64,000 bases of DNA from Nocardia higoensis NBRC 100133 (GTDB lineage Bacteria; Actinomycetota; Actinomycetes; Mycobacteriales; Mycobacteriaceae). Position numbers and translations under genes: made by a program. How positions within the stretch are numbered: the first letter of the stretch is position 1; each line of letters opens with the position of its first letter. Of this stretch, positions 23,235 through 31,912 are shown in pieces. The stretch is taken from contig NZ_BAGA01000132.1 in the NCBI RefSeq assembly GCF_000308595.1, positions 62,001 through 126,000 of the forward strand, written 5' to 3'. The notes beneath the pieces are model-generated. The model ran no database searches. It was not told the DNA's origin and was given only the letters and a program-made list of their open reading frames with translations.

Positions 23235-25337
23235 TCACTCCCCGGTCGCCTTGGCGATGATCTCCTTCGACACGTTGGCCGGAACCTCCGCGTACGAATC
23301 GAACACCATGGAGTAGTTCGCCCGGCCCTGGGTCTTCGACCGCAGGTCACCGATGTAGCCGAACATCTCCGAGAGCGGAACCAGCGCCTTGACGACACGG
23401 GCACCACTGCGTTCCTCCATGGCCTGGATCTGGCCACGGCGGGAGTTCAGGTCGCCGATCACGTCGCCCATGTAATCCTCGGGCGTGATGACCTCGACAG
23501 CCATCAGCGGTTCGAGGATCACCGGACCGGCCTTGCGGGCCGCTTCCTTCAGCGCCTGCGAGCCGGCGATCTTGAACGCCATTTCCGACGAGTCGACGTC
23601 GTGGTACGCGCCGTCGATCAGGGTCACCTTCAGGTTGACCAGCGGGTAGCCGGCGAGCACGCCGTACTGCATCGCATCCTGGGCGCCTGCGTCGACCGAA
23701 GGAATGTATTCCCTCGGAACGCGGCCGCCGGTGACCTTGTTCTCGAACTCGTAGCTCGCGCCGTCCTCGCCCACGAAGGGCTCCAGGCCGATGATGACCT
23801 TCGCGAACTGACCCGAGCCACCCGTCTGCTTCTTGTGGGTGTACTCGAGCTTCTCGACGGTCTTGGTGATCGTCTCGCGGTAGGCCACCTGCGGCTTGCC
23901 GACGTTCGCCTCGACCTTGAACTCGCGACGCATACGGTCGACGAGGATGTCGAGGTGCAGCTCGCCCATGCCGCCGATGACGGTCTGGCCGGTCTCGGCG
24001 TCCAGCTTGACCGAGAAGGTGGGGTCCTCTTCGGCCAGCTTCTGGATCGCCGTGCCCAGCTTCTCCTGGTCGGACTTGGTCTTGGGCTCGATGGAGACCT
24101 CGATGACCGGGTCCGGGAAGGTCATGGACTCGAGCACGATCTGGTTCTGCGGATCGCACAGGGTGTCGCCGGTGGTGGTGTCCTTGAGGCCGATCACCGC
24201 GTAGATGTGGCCCGCGGAGACCTCGGGAACCGGGTTCTCCTTGTTGGCGTGCATCTGGAAGAGCTTGCCCAGACGCTCCTTCTTGCCCTTGGTCGCGTTG
24301 ATGACCTGGGCGCCGGAATCGACCTTGCCGGAGTACACGCGGATGTAGGTCAGCTTGCCGAAGAACGGGTGCACCGCGATCTTGAACGCCAGCGCCGCGA
24401 ACGGCTCGTCGGCGCTCGGACGACGAGTGATGATCTCGTCTTCCTTGTTCGGCACGTGGCCCTCGACGTTCTCCACGTCCAGCGGGGACGGCAGGTAGTC
24501 GATGACGGCGTCGAGCATGGGCTGCACGCCCTTGTTCTTGAACGCCGAGCCGCAGAGCACGGGGTAGGCCTCGGAGTTGATCGTCATCTTGCGGATGGCG
24601 CCCTTGATCTCGTCGATCGTGAGCTCCTCGCCACCGAAGAACTTCTCCAGCAGCGCCTCGTCGGACTCCGCGACGGCCTCGAGCAGTTCCTGACGGTACT
24701 GCTCGGCCTTCTCGGCCAGATCGGCCGGGATTTCCTTGACCTCGTACTTCTCACCGAGCTTGGTCTCGCCGGTCCACACCTTGGCGTTCATCTCGACCAG
24801 GTCGACGATGCCCTCGAAGGAGTCCTCCGCGCCGATGGGCAGCTGGATGACCAGCGGACGCGCGCCGAGGCGGTCCTTGATGGTCTGCACCGTGAAGTAG
24901 AAGTCGGCGCCGAGCTTGTCCATCTTGTTGACGAAGCACACGCGCGGGACGTCGTACTTGTCGGCCTGACGCCACACCTGCTCGGACTGCGGCTCCACGC
25001 CTTCTTTGCCGTCGAAGACCGCGACCGCGCCGTCGAGGACGCGCAGCGACCGCTCCACCTCGACGGTGAAGTCCACGTGGCCGGGGGTGTCGATGATGTT
25101 GATCTGGTTCTGGTTCCAGAAACAGGTCACCGCGGCGGAGGTGATGGTGATGCCGCGCTCCTGCTCCTGCTCCATCCAGTCGGTGGTCGACGCGCCGTCG
25201 TGCGTCTCACCGATCTTGTAGTTGACACCGGTGTAGAAGAGAATGCGTTCGGTTGTGGTGGTCTTACCGGCATCGATGTGGGCCATGATGCCGATGTTGC
25301 GGACCTTCTTCAGGTCGGTGAGCACGTCCTGTGCCAC
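23235..25337 (-). CDS. fusA: Elongation factor G
   Basis: 700-residue GTPase driving ribosomal translocation and, with RRF, ribosome recycling. G1 AHIDAGKTTTTE at 19-30, switch II DTPGHVDF, G4 NKMDK. Domains II-V are complete, with GGMGELHLDI and the C-terminal REYIPSVDAG and GRANYSM blocks. GTG 25337 is the start, matching the family N-terminus MAQDVLTDLKKVRNIG. Lies 162 bp downstream of rpsG in the streptomycin operon. Confidence 0.98.
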   Translation of the reverse strand: MAQDVLTDLKKVRNIGIMAHIDAGKTTTTERILFYTGVNYKIGETHDGASTTDWMEQEQERGITITSAAVTCFWNQNQINIIDTPGHVDFTVEVERSLRVLDGAVAVFDGKEGVEPQSEQVWRQADKYDVPRVCFVNKMDKLGADFYFTVQTIKDRLGARPLVIQLPIGAEDSFEGIVDLVEMNAKVWTGETKLGEKYEVKEIPADLAEKAEQYRQELLEAVAESDEALLEKFFGGEELTIDEIKGAIRKMTINSEAYPVLCGSAFKNKGVQPMLDAVIDYLPSPLDVENVEGHVPNKEDEIITRRPSADEPFAALAFKIAVHPFFGKLTYIRVYSGKVDSGAQVINATKGKKERLGKLFQMHANKENPVPEVSAGHIYAVIGLKDTTTGDTLCDPQNQIVLESMTFPDPVIEVSIEPKTKSDQEKLGTAIQKLAEEDPTFSVKLDAETGQTVIGGMGELHLDILVDRMRREFKVEANVGKPQVAYRETITKTVEKLEYTHKKQTGGSGQFAKVIIGLEPFVGEDGASYEFENKVTGGRVPREYIPSVDAGAQDAMQYGVLAGYPLVNLKVTLIDGAYHDVDSSEMAFKIAGSQALKEAARKAGPVILEPLMAVEVITPEDYMGDVIGDLNSRRGQIQAMEERSGARVVKALVPLSEMFGYIGDLRSKTQGRANYSMVFDSYAEVPANVSKEIIAKATGE

Positions 25338-25499
25338 GGAAATCTTCCCCGCTCTGCTCTGTTTCAGCGATTGCTGGTTGGGATCTTGTGTTCTGACCCT
25401 GTTCGGGTCATCACTATGTCAACGCCGGAACGGGCACCGTAGTGCCCTCCCGACCGTGAGGCCTTCCGGCGCCGACACGAGCGACGGGCCGGGGGGCTG

Positions 25500-25970
25500 T
25501 CACCAGCGGTAGTGCGCGAAGGCCCGGTTGGATTCGGCCATCTTGTGAGTGTCCTCACGACGCTTCACCGAGGCGCCGAGACCGTTGCTGGCATCGAGGA
25601 GCTCGTTGGCAAGGCGCTCGACCATGGTCTTCTCACGGCGAGCACGGGAGAAATTGACCAGCCAGCGCAGCGCCAGGGTGTTGGCGCGGCCCGGACGGAC
25701 CTCGACCGGAACCTGGTAGGTGGCGCCACCGACACGGCGGGGCTTGACCTCGAGGGCGGGCTTGACGTTGTCCAGCGCGCGCTTGAGGGTGACGACCGGA
25801 TCGGTGCCGGTCTTCTCACGCGCCTGCTCGAGCGCGCCGTAGACGATGCGCTCGGCGGTGGACTTCTTACCGTCCAGGAGGATCTTGTTGACCAGCTGGG
25901 TGACCAGCGGCGACCCGTAGACCGGGTCGTTGATCAACGGACGCTTGGGAGCGGGGCCCTTGCGAGGCAT
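25500..25970 (-). CDS. rpsG: 30S ribosomal protein S7
   Basis: 156 residues, normal length. S7 nucleates assembly of the 30S head and binds the 3' major domain of 16S rRNA. Conserved blocks are MPRKGPAPKRPLINDPVYGS, LLDGKKSTAERIVYGAL and RRVGGATYQVPVEVRP. It starts 1 nt after the rpsL stop, so the two are translationally coupled. Confidence 0.98.
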   Translation of the reverse strand: MPRKGPAPKRPLINDPVYGSPLVTQLVNKILLDGKKSTAERIVYGALEQAREKTGTDPVVTLKRALDNVKPALEVKPRRVGGATYQVPVEVRPGRANTLALRWLVNFSRARREKTMVERLANELLDASNGLGASVKRREDTHKMAESNRAFAHYRW

Positions 25971-25971
25971 A

Positions 25972-26346
25972 TCAGCTCTTCTCCTTCTTGGCGCCGTAGC
26001 GGCTGCGGGCCTGCTTGCGGTTCTTCACGCCCTGGGTGTCGAGCGAGCCGCGGATGATCTTGTAGCGCACACCGGGGAGGTCCTTCACACGACCGCCGCG
26101 GACGAGCACCATCGAGTGCTCCTGCAGGTTGTGGCCTTCACCGGGGATGTAAGCCGTGACCTCGACCGCGCTGGTCAGGCGAACACGCGCGACCTTGCGC
26201 AGCGCGGAGTTCGGCTTCTTCGGGGTCGTGGTGTACACGCGGGTGCACACGCCACGACGCTGCGGGCTCCCCTTGAGGGCCGCGGTCTTGGTCTTGGAGA
26301 CCTTGTCGCGGCGACCCTTGCGGACCAGCTGGTTGATGGTTGGCAT
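25972..26346 (-). CDS. rpsL: 30S ribosomal protein S12
   Basis: 124 residues; S12 sits at the decoding centre and controls fidelity. The streptomycin-resistance positions are wild type, Lys43 in TTTPKKPN and Lys88 in GGRVKDLPG, so no high-level rpsL resistance is encoded. ATG 26346 is preceded by AAGGAAAG. First gene of the operon; its promoter must lie in the 321 bp upstream. Confidence 0.98.
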   Translation of the reverse strand: MPTINQLVRKGRRDKVSKTKTAALKGSPQRRGVCTRVYTTTPKKPNSALRKVARVRLTSAVEVTAYIPGEGHNLQEHSMVLVRGGRVKDLPGVRYKIIRGSLDTQGVKNRKQARSRYGAKKEKS

Positions 26347-26667
26347 AGACCGGCTTTCCTTGTTATTTATGCGCTGTCGGGACGGTGTTTCACGAACTGC
26401 ATGGCTGGTTTTCGAGCTGTTCTCGCACGTCCAACCACGTTTCTCGCGTCCCGAGGTCGGGCGTGTCGCGCGCGGGATGGAGCCCGGAATCCGGGCACGC
26501 CGGAGAGGTCAGCCGCTCTCGCTGGCCTACTTCTACGCACGAACTTGCCCGCATGCTGTCGGGCACAGCGGTCCACGATACTCGCGGCCTGCACCGACGG
26601 TCAAAGCGGGCCCCGTCACTGCCCCTTCAGCCCTGCCGTCCATCGGGCCGACCCTGTGATCACCGAC
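26347..26667. other. Non-coding region upstream of rpsL
   Basis: 321 bp between the rpsL start and the 3' end of a DUF3558 gene. The rpsL leader is AT-rich directly before its ribosome binding site (TTGTTATTTATG on the plus strand). No convincing promoter hexamers or small gene were found by eye, although the operon promoter must be here. Confidence 0.5.
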
Positions 26668-27252
26668 TCACCTGGCGAGGTTCAGCGTCAATTCCAGCAG
26701 TGTCTTGGCCGCGGTGCAAGGGTCGGGATGGCCGGAACCGGCCCGGTAGTTGACCCACCAGCCGACCACGCCGGTGTCGGCGGCCGAGGCCGTCAGCCCG
26801 CAGGAGTCCGCGTCGTTGGGCCTGCGCATCTGCAGGGCGCGGGTGCCCTGCACGGTGACCGTCTCGTGCACGTAGCCCAGCTTGTCGGCCGTGGCCTTCT
26901 CGTTGTTGAGCGAACCGATCTCGTACCAGTTCAGCGTTACCATCGCCAGGCCGCCGGGCGCGTCCTCGACATCCCACATGCACACGGCGCCGTTGAACGA
27001 GCCGGTCACGAACTGGGCGCCGCCCAGCGCGTCACCGATCTGCACGGGAGTCACCACATCGCACTCGCGCAGCAGCTTGTCGAAATCGGTGTTGATCTCC
27101 TGACTGCCGCCCGCCGGATGCGCGGAGCCCTCGATGGTCCGCCCGCAGCCGGCCGCCCCGGCGGCCACGGCGAGCAGCACGCACAGCGCGAGCGCGCGTC
27201 CGGCTCGCGTGTGGCGCCCCGGCTTGCCCACCTCGCTCATAGGTGCCCTCAT
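26668..27252 (-). CDS. DUF3558 lipoprotein
   Basis: 194-residue predicted lipoprotein. Signal region RAGRALALCVLLAVAAGAAGC ends in an acceptable lipobox with Cys near residue 36. The mature part matches the DUF3558 family of mycolate-containing actinobacteria, with paired cysteines (LRECDVVTP, AVCMWDVE, DSCGLTA, PDPCTAAKTLLELT). Function unknown, cell-envelope exposed. The ATG at 27252 overlaps the stop of the preceding DUF3558 gene as ATGA, indicating coupling; a second ATG at 27240 is also possible. Confidence 0.87.
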   Translation of the reverse strand: MRAPMSEVGKPGRHTRAGRALALCVLLAVAAGAAGCGRTIEGSAHPAGGSQEINTDFDKLLRECDVVTPVQIGDALGGAQFVTGSFNGAVCMWDVEDAPGGLAMVTLNWYEIGSLNNEKATADKLGYVHETVTVQGTRALQMRRPNDADSCGLTASAADTGVVGWWVNYRAGSGHPDPCTAAKTLLELTLNLAR

Positions 27253-27773
27253 TTCAGCCGCGAAACGGTGAGTTCGGCCAGTTTCCTGGTCTTGTCGCAC
27301 GGATTGCCGGTCGGACCGAACAGGCCGTAGGACATGGACCATTCGAAGAAATCGTCGTCGAGCTGGACCGCCAGATCGCATACCGTGCCGGTGGGGTCGA
27401 GGGCGGCGAAGCCGGGCTTGCCGCCGACCTCGATCTTGTCCGGCTCGCGGCCGACGCTGCTCACCCACGCCTTCTCCCGATCGATCGGGCTGCCCCGATA
27501 GGAGGCGAAAGTGACGCTGGGCGAACCGAGTCCGGCGGCCTGGTAGTTGCAACCGACCGAGTTCTTGAACACCTGGGAGAGCTGCGACATACCCGCGATG
27601 TCACGAACTTCGTCGTCGCCGACGTGCCCGCACTCGCCGACGAACGGACCCAGCGAGGCCACCTTCGGCGGCGGGCGCAGCGGCTCGCCGGAATCCGATC
27701 CGCCGCCGGAACCGCAGGCAGACAGCGTCACAACCAGGGCGAGACCGGTGAGGAGCGCCGACGGTATCCGCAT
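27249..27773 (-). CDS. DUF3558 lipoprotein (second copy)
   Basis: 174 residues. Signal peptide LLTGLALVVTLSAC with lipobox L-S-A-C at residues 17-20, then a Gly/Ser-rich linker. Mature part has the DUF3558 cysteine pattern (VGECGHVG, SVGCNYQAAG, GTVCDLAVQ, GNPCDKTRKLAELT). It is a diverged tandem relative of the next gene downstream, with which it overlaps by 4 nt. ATG 27773. No partner gene reveals the function. Confidence 0.87.
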   Translation of the reverse strand: MRIPSALLTGLALVVTLSACGSGGGSDSGEPLRPPPKVASLGPFVGECGHVGDDEVRDIAGMSQLSQVFKNSVGCNYQAAGLGSPSVTFASYRGSPIDREKAWVSSVGREPDKIEVGGKPGFAALDPTGTVCDLAVQLDDDFFEWSMSYGLFGPTGNPCDKTRKLAELTVSRLK

Positions 27774-27849
27774 ACCAGCACTCTACTGGTTCGCGCGAAA
27801 CCACTTCCGGCTCCTGACGATCGCCCCCCGGGTGGCGCGGTCGCCGCCA

Positions 27850-28125
27850 TCAGGGGCGCAGGTCGGCCCCGACCACCAGGATCTCCACGCTCGGCGTCGA
27901 TTCGGGTTCCAGGTAGGCGAGCAACGCCGCGGCCTCCGACTCGACCTGCGCGCGTTCGGCTTTCGTCCACGCGCGCAGCGGGCTGACGCGCAGCCGGGCG
28001 CGGCCGGACTGCCGGAAGATCTTGTACATCCCGGCCAGGAAGCCGTCGACCAGCACCGGGGAGACCGCGGAGGCGAAGGCGCGCAGCGGCGGCGGGGCCC
28101 GTTCGCGGGGTCTGCGTGTCAGCGG
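27850..28125 (-). pseudogene. C-terminal remnant of a winged-helix DNA-binding (HTH_42-like) protein
   Basis: Reading from just after the quinone oxidoreductase stop, in the same frame, gives about 91 residues up to a stop at 27850. They include VSPVLVDGFLAGMYKI and LRAWTKAERAQVESEAAALL, which resemble the C-terminal end of winged-helix proteins of the HTH_42 (DUF1006) family, normally about 350-400 residues. Nothing corresponding to the N-terminal 300 residues is present and no ribosome binding site precedes the fragment. I read this as a deletion remnant joined to the 3' end of the neighbouring gene. Confidence 0.6.
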
Positions 28126-29100
28126 TCAGCGGACGGTGACGACCACCTTGCCGGTGGCGGTGCGGTTCTCCAGCGAGGCCACCGCCTCGGCGGTCCGCTC
28201 CAGCGGGTAGGTCACCGGCCGCGGCGCCGGGATCGCCCCGCTCGCCAGCAGCGGGCCCACCTCGGCCCACTGCTGGACCACATAGCCCGGATTCGACATG
28301 AACCACTCGCCCCAGGCGGCGCCGACCACCTCGACGTTCTTGAGCAGCAGCCGGTTGACCTTCACGGTGGGGATCTCGCCCGCGGTGAAGCCCACGACCA
28401 GCAGCCTGCCGCCCTGGGCCAGCGACCGGATGCTGTCGGTGAACCGGTCACCGCCCACCGGATCGAGCACGATGTCGACGCCGCGACCGCCGGTCAGCTC
28501 CTTGACCGCGGCCAGCCAGCCGTCGGCGAGCACCACATCGGTGGCGCCGTTGGCCTTGGCGACCTCGGCCTTCTCCTCGGTGCTCACCACCGCGATCACG
28601 CGGCCCGCGCCCAATGCCTGCGCCATCCGCAGAGTGGAGGTGCCGATGCCGCCCGCGGCGCCGTGCACCAGCACGCTCTCGCCCTGCGCGAGCCTGCCGC
28701 GATTGCGCAGGCAGAAGTGCACCGTCAGATCGTTGAAGAGAATGCCCGCGCCCGCCGCCATGGAGATGTTGTCGGGCAACCGGAACACCAGATCCGGCAG
28801 GGTGACCGCGACCTCGGCGGCCGCGCCGCCGAGCATGGTCAGCGCCAGCACCCGGTCGCCCGCCTTCACGTGCGCGCCCTCGGGGGCCTCGCGCACCACG
28901 CCGGCGACCTCGCCGCCCACCACGAACGGCAGTTCCGGCTTCATCTGGTAGAGCCCGCGCGACATCAGCACGTCCGGGAAGGCGATGCCCGCGGCGTGCA
29001 CGTCGATGACCACACCGCCGGGGATCGCGGCGGGTTCCGGGATGTCGACGATCTCGACCGCTTCCGGTCCTTCCAACTTGCTGACCTGGGCTGCGCGCAT
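28126..29100 (-). CDS. NADPH:quinone oxidoreductase family protein (zinc-less MDR)
   Basis: 324 residues of the medium-chain dehydrogenase/reductase quinone oxidoreductase group. GroES-like N-terminal half with HAAGIAFPDVLMSRGLYQ and VGGEVAGVV, then a Rossmann half with VHGAAGGIGTSTLRMAQALGA (NADPH motif) and LDPVGGDRFTDS. The catalytic and structural zinc cysteines of alcohol dehydrogenases are absent, typical for quinone reductases. ATG 29100. Divergent from the type VII secretion-like pair. The remnant gene follows directly behind its stop. Confidence 0.92.
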   Translation of the reverse strand: MRAAQVSKLEGPEAVEIVDIPEPAAIPGGVVIDVHAAGIAFPDVLMSRGLYQMKPELPFVVGGEVAGVVREAPEGAHVKAGDRVLALTMLGGAAAEVAVTLPDLVFRLPDNISMAAGAGILFNDLTVHFCLRNRGRLAQGESVLVHGAAGGIGTSTLRMAQALGAGRVIAVVSTEEKAEVAKANGATDVVLADGWLAAVKELTGGRGVDIVLDPVGGDRFTDSIRSLAQGGRLLVVGFTAGEIPTVKVNRLLLKNVEVVGAAWGEWFMSNPGYVVQQWAEVGPLLASGAIPAPRPVTYPLERTAEAVASLENRTATGKVVVTVR

Positions 29101-29300
29101 GGGCCGACCTCTCTGTCCGGTTCAACGGGTCCGCTTCGGCGACATCGGTCGTCGCCGTGGACACCGTGACCAACATAACGAACGGTCTGTCCCGCGGCGC
29201 GGCGCACACCACCCTCCCCGCGAACACCCGCGCCGACCAGCGCGACATTGTTATGCTTGCCGGGCTTCGAGGGTTGGGGAACACAGGAGGGGGATTCGTC

Positions 29301-29612
29301 GTGCCCGAGGATCGACTGCGGGTGAATCCGGACGCGCTACGGACATTCGCCACCCAGCTCGGCGCTGAAGCGGGCGACCTCACCGCCCTCGGCGCGGGCG
29401 ACGCCTTCGGCACGGCGGCGGGCTCCCTGCCGGGCACCGAATTCGATTCCGCCGCAAGGCGATCCGGCGACATCGTGCACCGCTGCCTGGCCCGGATGGG
29501 CGAACGGCTGACCACCGTCGCCGACAACATGGACAATGCCGCGGGCGCCTTCGAACTCACCGAAGCCGAGTTCGAACAGACCCTCACCACCATCGGACTG
29601 CAACTGCCATGA
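29301..29612 (+). CDS. EspC-like type VII secretion-associated protein
   Basis: 103 residues, mostly helical, resembling the small ESX-associated EspC-type proteins with a typical PDALRTFATQLG start and a helical C-terminus ending EAEFEQTLTTIGLQLP. GTG 29301 is chosen because AGGAGGGGG lies upstream; earlier in-frame starts lack a site. The stop overlaps the next ATG (ATGA), so it is coupled to the WXG/transglycosylase gene. The pair probably forms a heterodimer for ESX export. No ESX core gene lies in the window. Confidence 0.75.
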   Translation: MPEDRLRVNPDALRTFATQLGAEAGDLTALGAGDAFGTAAGSLPGTEFDSAARRSGDIVHRCLARMGERLTTVADNMDNAAGAFELTEAEFEQTLTTIGLQLP

Positions 29613-30751
29613 CCCTCACCGTCGACGATGTCATCGCCTGGCAGCCCGATCAGCTCACCGCAGCCGCCGACCACGCGAAGGCCGTCCACGAGGGTGTCGA
29701 CCGCATCGTCGGCAAGGCCCTCACCGACACCCAGGGCCTGACCGACTCGAAGGCCTGGTCGGGCGCCGCGGGAACCGCCGCCACCGCCCGGATGGAGACA
29801 GAGAAGGCCCGCGCCTCCGTCGTCGGCGCGGCGCTCCTCGCGCTGGAAACCGCCTACCGCACCCAGGCGGGCATTCTGACCGGCTGCAAGGACGCCGTGA
29901 CGCGACTGCGCAATCAGTACCTCGGCGAAGCGCCGGTCGGCTTCGAGGTGGCCGCTGACGGGCTGGTCACCGCGGGCGCACGCATCCAGCGCATCCGCGA
30001 CAACGCGGGCGGCGCCGATGTCACCACGCTGGTCATCGCCGAGGAGGCCGCCGCCGCACAGCGCACCCTCGACCTGCGCCTGGCCCTCAGAGCCGCCGAG
30101 AACGCGGCCACGGCGGCGGCCACCGCGGTGAACGCGGCCAACACCACGCTCGAGCAGGCGTTCGGCGCGCTCGGCGATCCGAAGCTCGGCGTGCCCACCG
30201 ATACCACCCCCGCGTCCACCACACCGGCCGCGACGCCGGTCGGTGCGAATCAGCCGAACTACGCCATGTCCGGCAGCAGCGGGTCGAACTCGTCTTCCGG
30301 CGGCTCGGGATATTCGGGGGGATCGGGATACCCGGGGAGTTCCGGCTCCTCGGCCGGACCGGGTTCGAGCGCGCCCACCGGACCGATGCCGACCGGCGAT
30401 GTGGCGAAGTGGATCGAGGACGCCAAGAAGGTCCTCATCGAGATGGGCTACGACCCGGAGGACATCGACGAGCGCGCCCTCGCACTCATCATCCAGCACG
30501 AGTCCGGCGGCAATCCCTACGCGGAGAACCGGTGGGACAGCAACTGGCTCGCCGGGCACCCCTCCAAGGGCATCATGCAGACCATCGACAGCACGTTCGA
30601 CGCCTACGCCGCCCCCGGCCACACCGACATCTGGAATCCGGTCGACAACATCGTCGCCGCCACCAGGTACGCGATCGACCGCTACGGGTCGCTGTCGAAC
30701 GTGCCCGGCGTCGCGGGGGTGAATTCGGGGGGCGCATACCAGGGCTACTGA
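29609..30751 (+). CDS. WXG-type domain fused to lytic transglycosylase (SLT), putative ESX-exported
   Basis: 380 residues in three parts. Residues 1-195 are helical and ESX-like, with a WxG turn in SKAWSGAAG near residue 50. Residues 196-265 are a Pro/Thr then Gly/Ser-rich linker. The C-terminal domain is a soluble lytic transglycosylase: catalytic Glu298 in IIQHESGGNP, then GIMQTIDSTFDAY and NPVDNIVAATRYAIDRYG. It has no Sec signal, consistent with export through a type VII system with its coupled EspC-like partner. Probable role: local peptidoglycan cleavage outside the membrane. The target ESX system is not in the window. Confidence 0.85.
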   Translation: MTLTVDDVIAWQPDQLTAAADHAKAVHEGVDRIVGKALTDTQGLTDSKAWSGAAGTAATARMETEKARASVVGAALLALETAYRTQAGILTGCKDAVTRLRNQYLGEAPVGFEVAADGLVTAGARIQRIRDNAGGADVTTLVIAEEAAAAQRTLDLRLALRAAENAATAAATAVNAANTTLEQAFGALGDPKLGVPTDTTPASTTPAATPVGANQPNYAMSGSSGSNSSSGGSGYSGGSGYPGSSGSSAGPGSSAPTGPMPTGDVAKWIEDAKKVLIEMGYDPEDIDERALALIIQHESGGNPYAENRWDSNWLAGHPSKGIMQTIDSTFDAYAAPGHTDIWNPVDNIVAATRYAIDRYGSLSNVPGVAGVNSGGAYQGY

Positions 30752-30971
30752 CAGCGATTGCAGGTCGGATGCCGGTGGGTCACGACCGCCCGCGGCACCG
30801 GGTGCCCTCCCCCGGATTCGCTGCGACAATGGATCTCGGTGGGGGTACACCGGACCTCTACCTGTGAGTACAGTCGGCTCGACACGAGGGTGGGGGCACC
30901 GCCCCGTAAAGTCGTCTCATAACAGCACCGCAAGAAACACCGCGGCACAACGTGCAGCGCGAGGAGCACCA

Positions 30972-31748
30972 GTGTCACTCGATCAGCCACTCGCCCCGGT
31001 TCCCGAACAGGGCATGGGCTTCGATTCGGCGTGGCCCGTCCGGGCTGGCGATGTGGATCCCTACAACCGGCTGCGCTTCGACGCGGTCGCACGATACCTG
31101 CAGGATATCGCCTGGGAACAGCTGCATCAGACCTTTCTGGCCCGCACCGATCCGAACTGGATCGTGCGGCGCACCGTCATCGACGTCGTCCGCCCGGTGC
31201 TGTGGCCCGACGACGTGCGGTTGCTGCGGTGGTGCTCGAGCATGAGCACCCGCTGGACCAACATGCGGGTGCGGATCACCAGCGGCAACGGCGGTCTGAT
31301 CGAGACCGAGGGTTTCTGGATCAATATCAGCGAGTCGACCGGCATGCCGGCCCGGATCAGCGACGAGGGACTGGCCTATCTGGCCAGGAGCACCGACGAG
31401 CACCGGCTGCGCTGGCGGCCCTATCTCACCGACGCCGCGCCCCCGGAATCCGACACCGACCTGCCGTTCCCGGTGCGGGTGACCGATATCGACCAGTACA
31501 ACCACGTGAACAACGCCTGCTACTGGCAGGCGGTCGAGCATTTCCTGGCCGAGTACCCCAAGCTGATCGCCGGACCGCATCGGGCGATCATCGAGTACGT
31601 GGCACCGGTGCTGGCCCGTCAGCACATCACCGTGCGCAGCCGCTTCGAGCCGGGTGATCGCAGCACCGGCCGCCCGGTGCTGCGGCTGTGGTTCGTGGTC
31701 GGCGGTGCGACCACGACGGTCGTGCGCATCATGCCGCTGCCCGGCTGA
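30972..31748 (+). CDS. Acyl-ACP thioesterase
   Basis: 258 residues with two tandem hot-dog folds. The N-terminal copy shows GDVDPYNRLRFDAVARYLQD, the catalytic-region motif; the C-terminal copy shows VTDIDQYNHVNNACYWQAVE. It hydrolyses acyl-ACP thioesters to release fatty acids. GTG 30972 has GGAG upstream and the family N-terminus PVPEQGMGFDSAWPVR follows; the frame is open further upstream but without support. Stand-alone gene, convergent with the FprB-like gene. Confidence 0.88.
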   Translation: MSLDQPLAPVPEQGMGFDSAWPVRAGDVDPYNRLRFDAVARYLQDIAWEQLHQTFLARTDPNWIVRRTVIDVVRPVLWPDDVRLLRWCSSMSTRWTNMRVRITSGNGGLIETEGFWINISESTGMPARISDEGLAYLARSTDEHRLRWRPYLTDAAPPESDTDLPFPVRVTDIDQYNHVNNACYWQAVEHFLAEYPKLIAGPHRAIIEYVAPVLARQHITVRSRFEPGDRSTGRPVLRLWFVVGGATTTVVRIMPLPG

Positions 31749-31853
31749 GTCGCGCGGGCACCCGCCCCGGCCCCGCTACTTCACGCGCTCGCCGCCTGGC
31801 CGACGGCAGCCTGGTGCACGCCGCGATCACGGTGTGGACCACCGGTTTCGTCC

Positions 31854-31912
31854 GCCGCGCGCGGCCACTCGACCTTCTCCGCGCGCGGCGTCACGACTTC
31901 AGCCGCGCGCGG
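31854..31912. terminator. Inverted repeats between thioesterase and FprB-like genes
   Basis: GCCGCGCGCGG at 31854-31864 pairs perfectly with CCGCGCGCGGC at 31879-31889, and the first sequence recurs at 31902-31912 inside the last codons of the FprB-like gene. Either copy can pair, so the site can act on transcripts from both convergent genes. The unit is self-complementary and GC-rich, with no T-run. Confidence 0.4.

Noticed and set aside
31755..31898. Possible extra C-terminal segment of the thioesterase or a small gene (LADGSLVHAAITVW reading).
   Set aside because: It is out of frame with the thioesterase, lacks a start site, and overlaps the inverted repeats.
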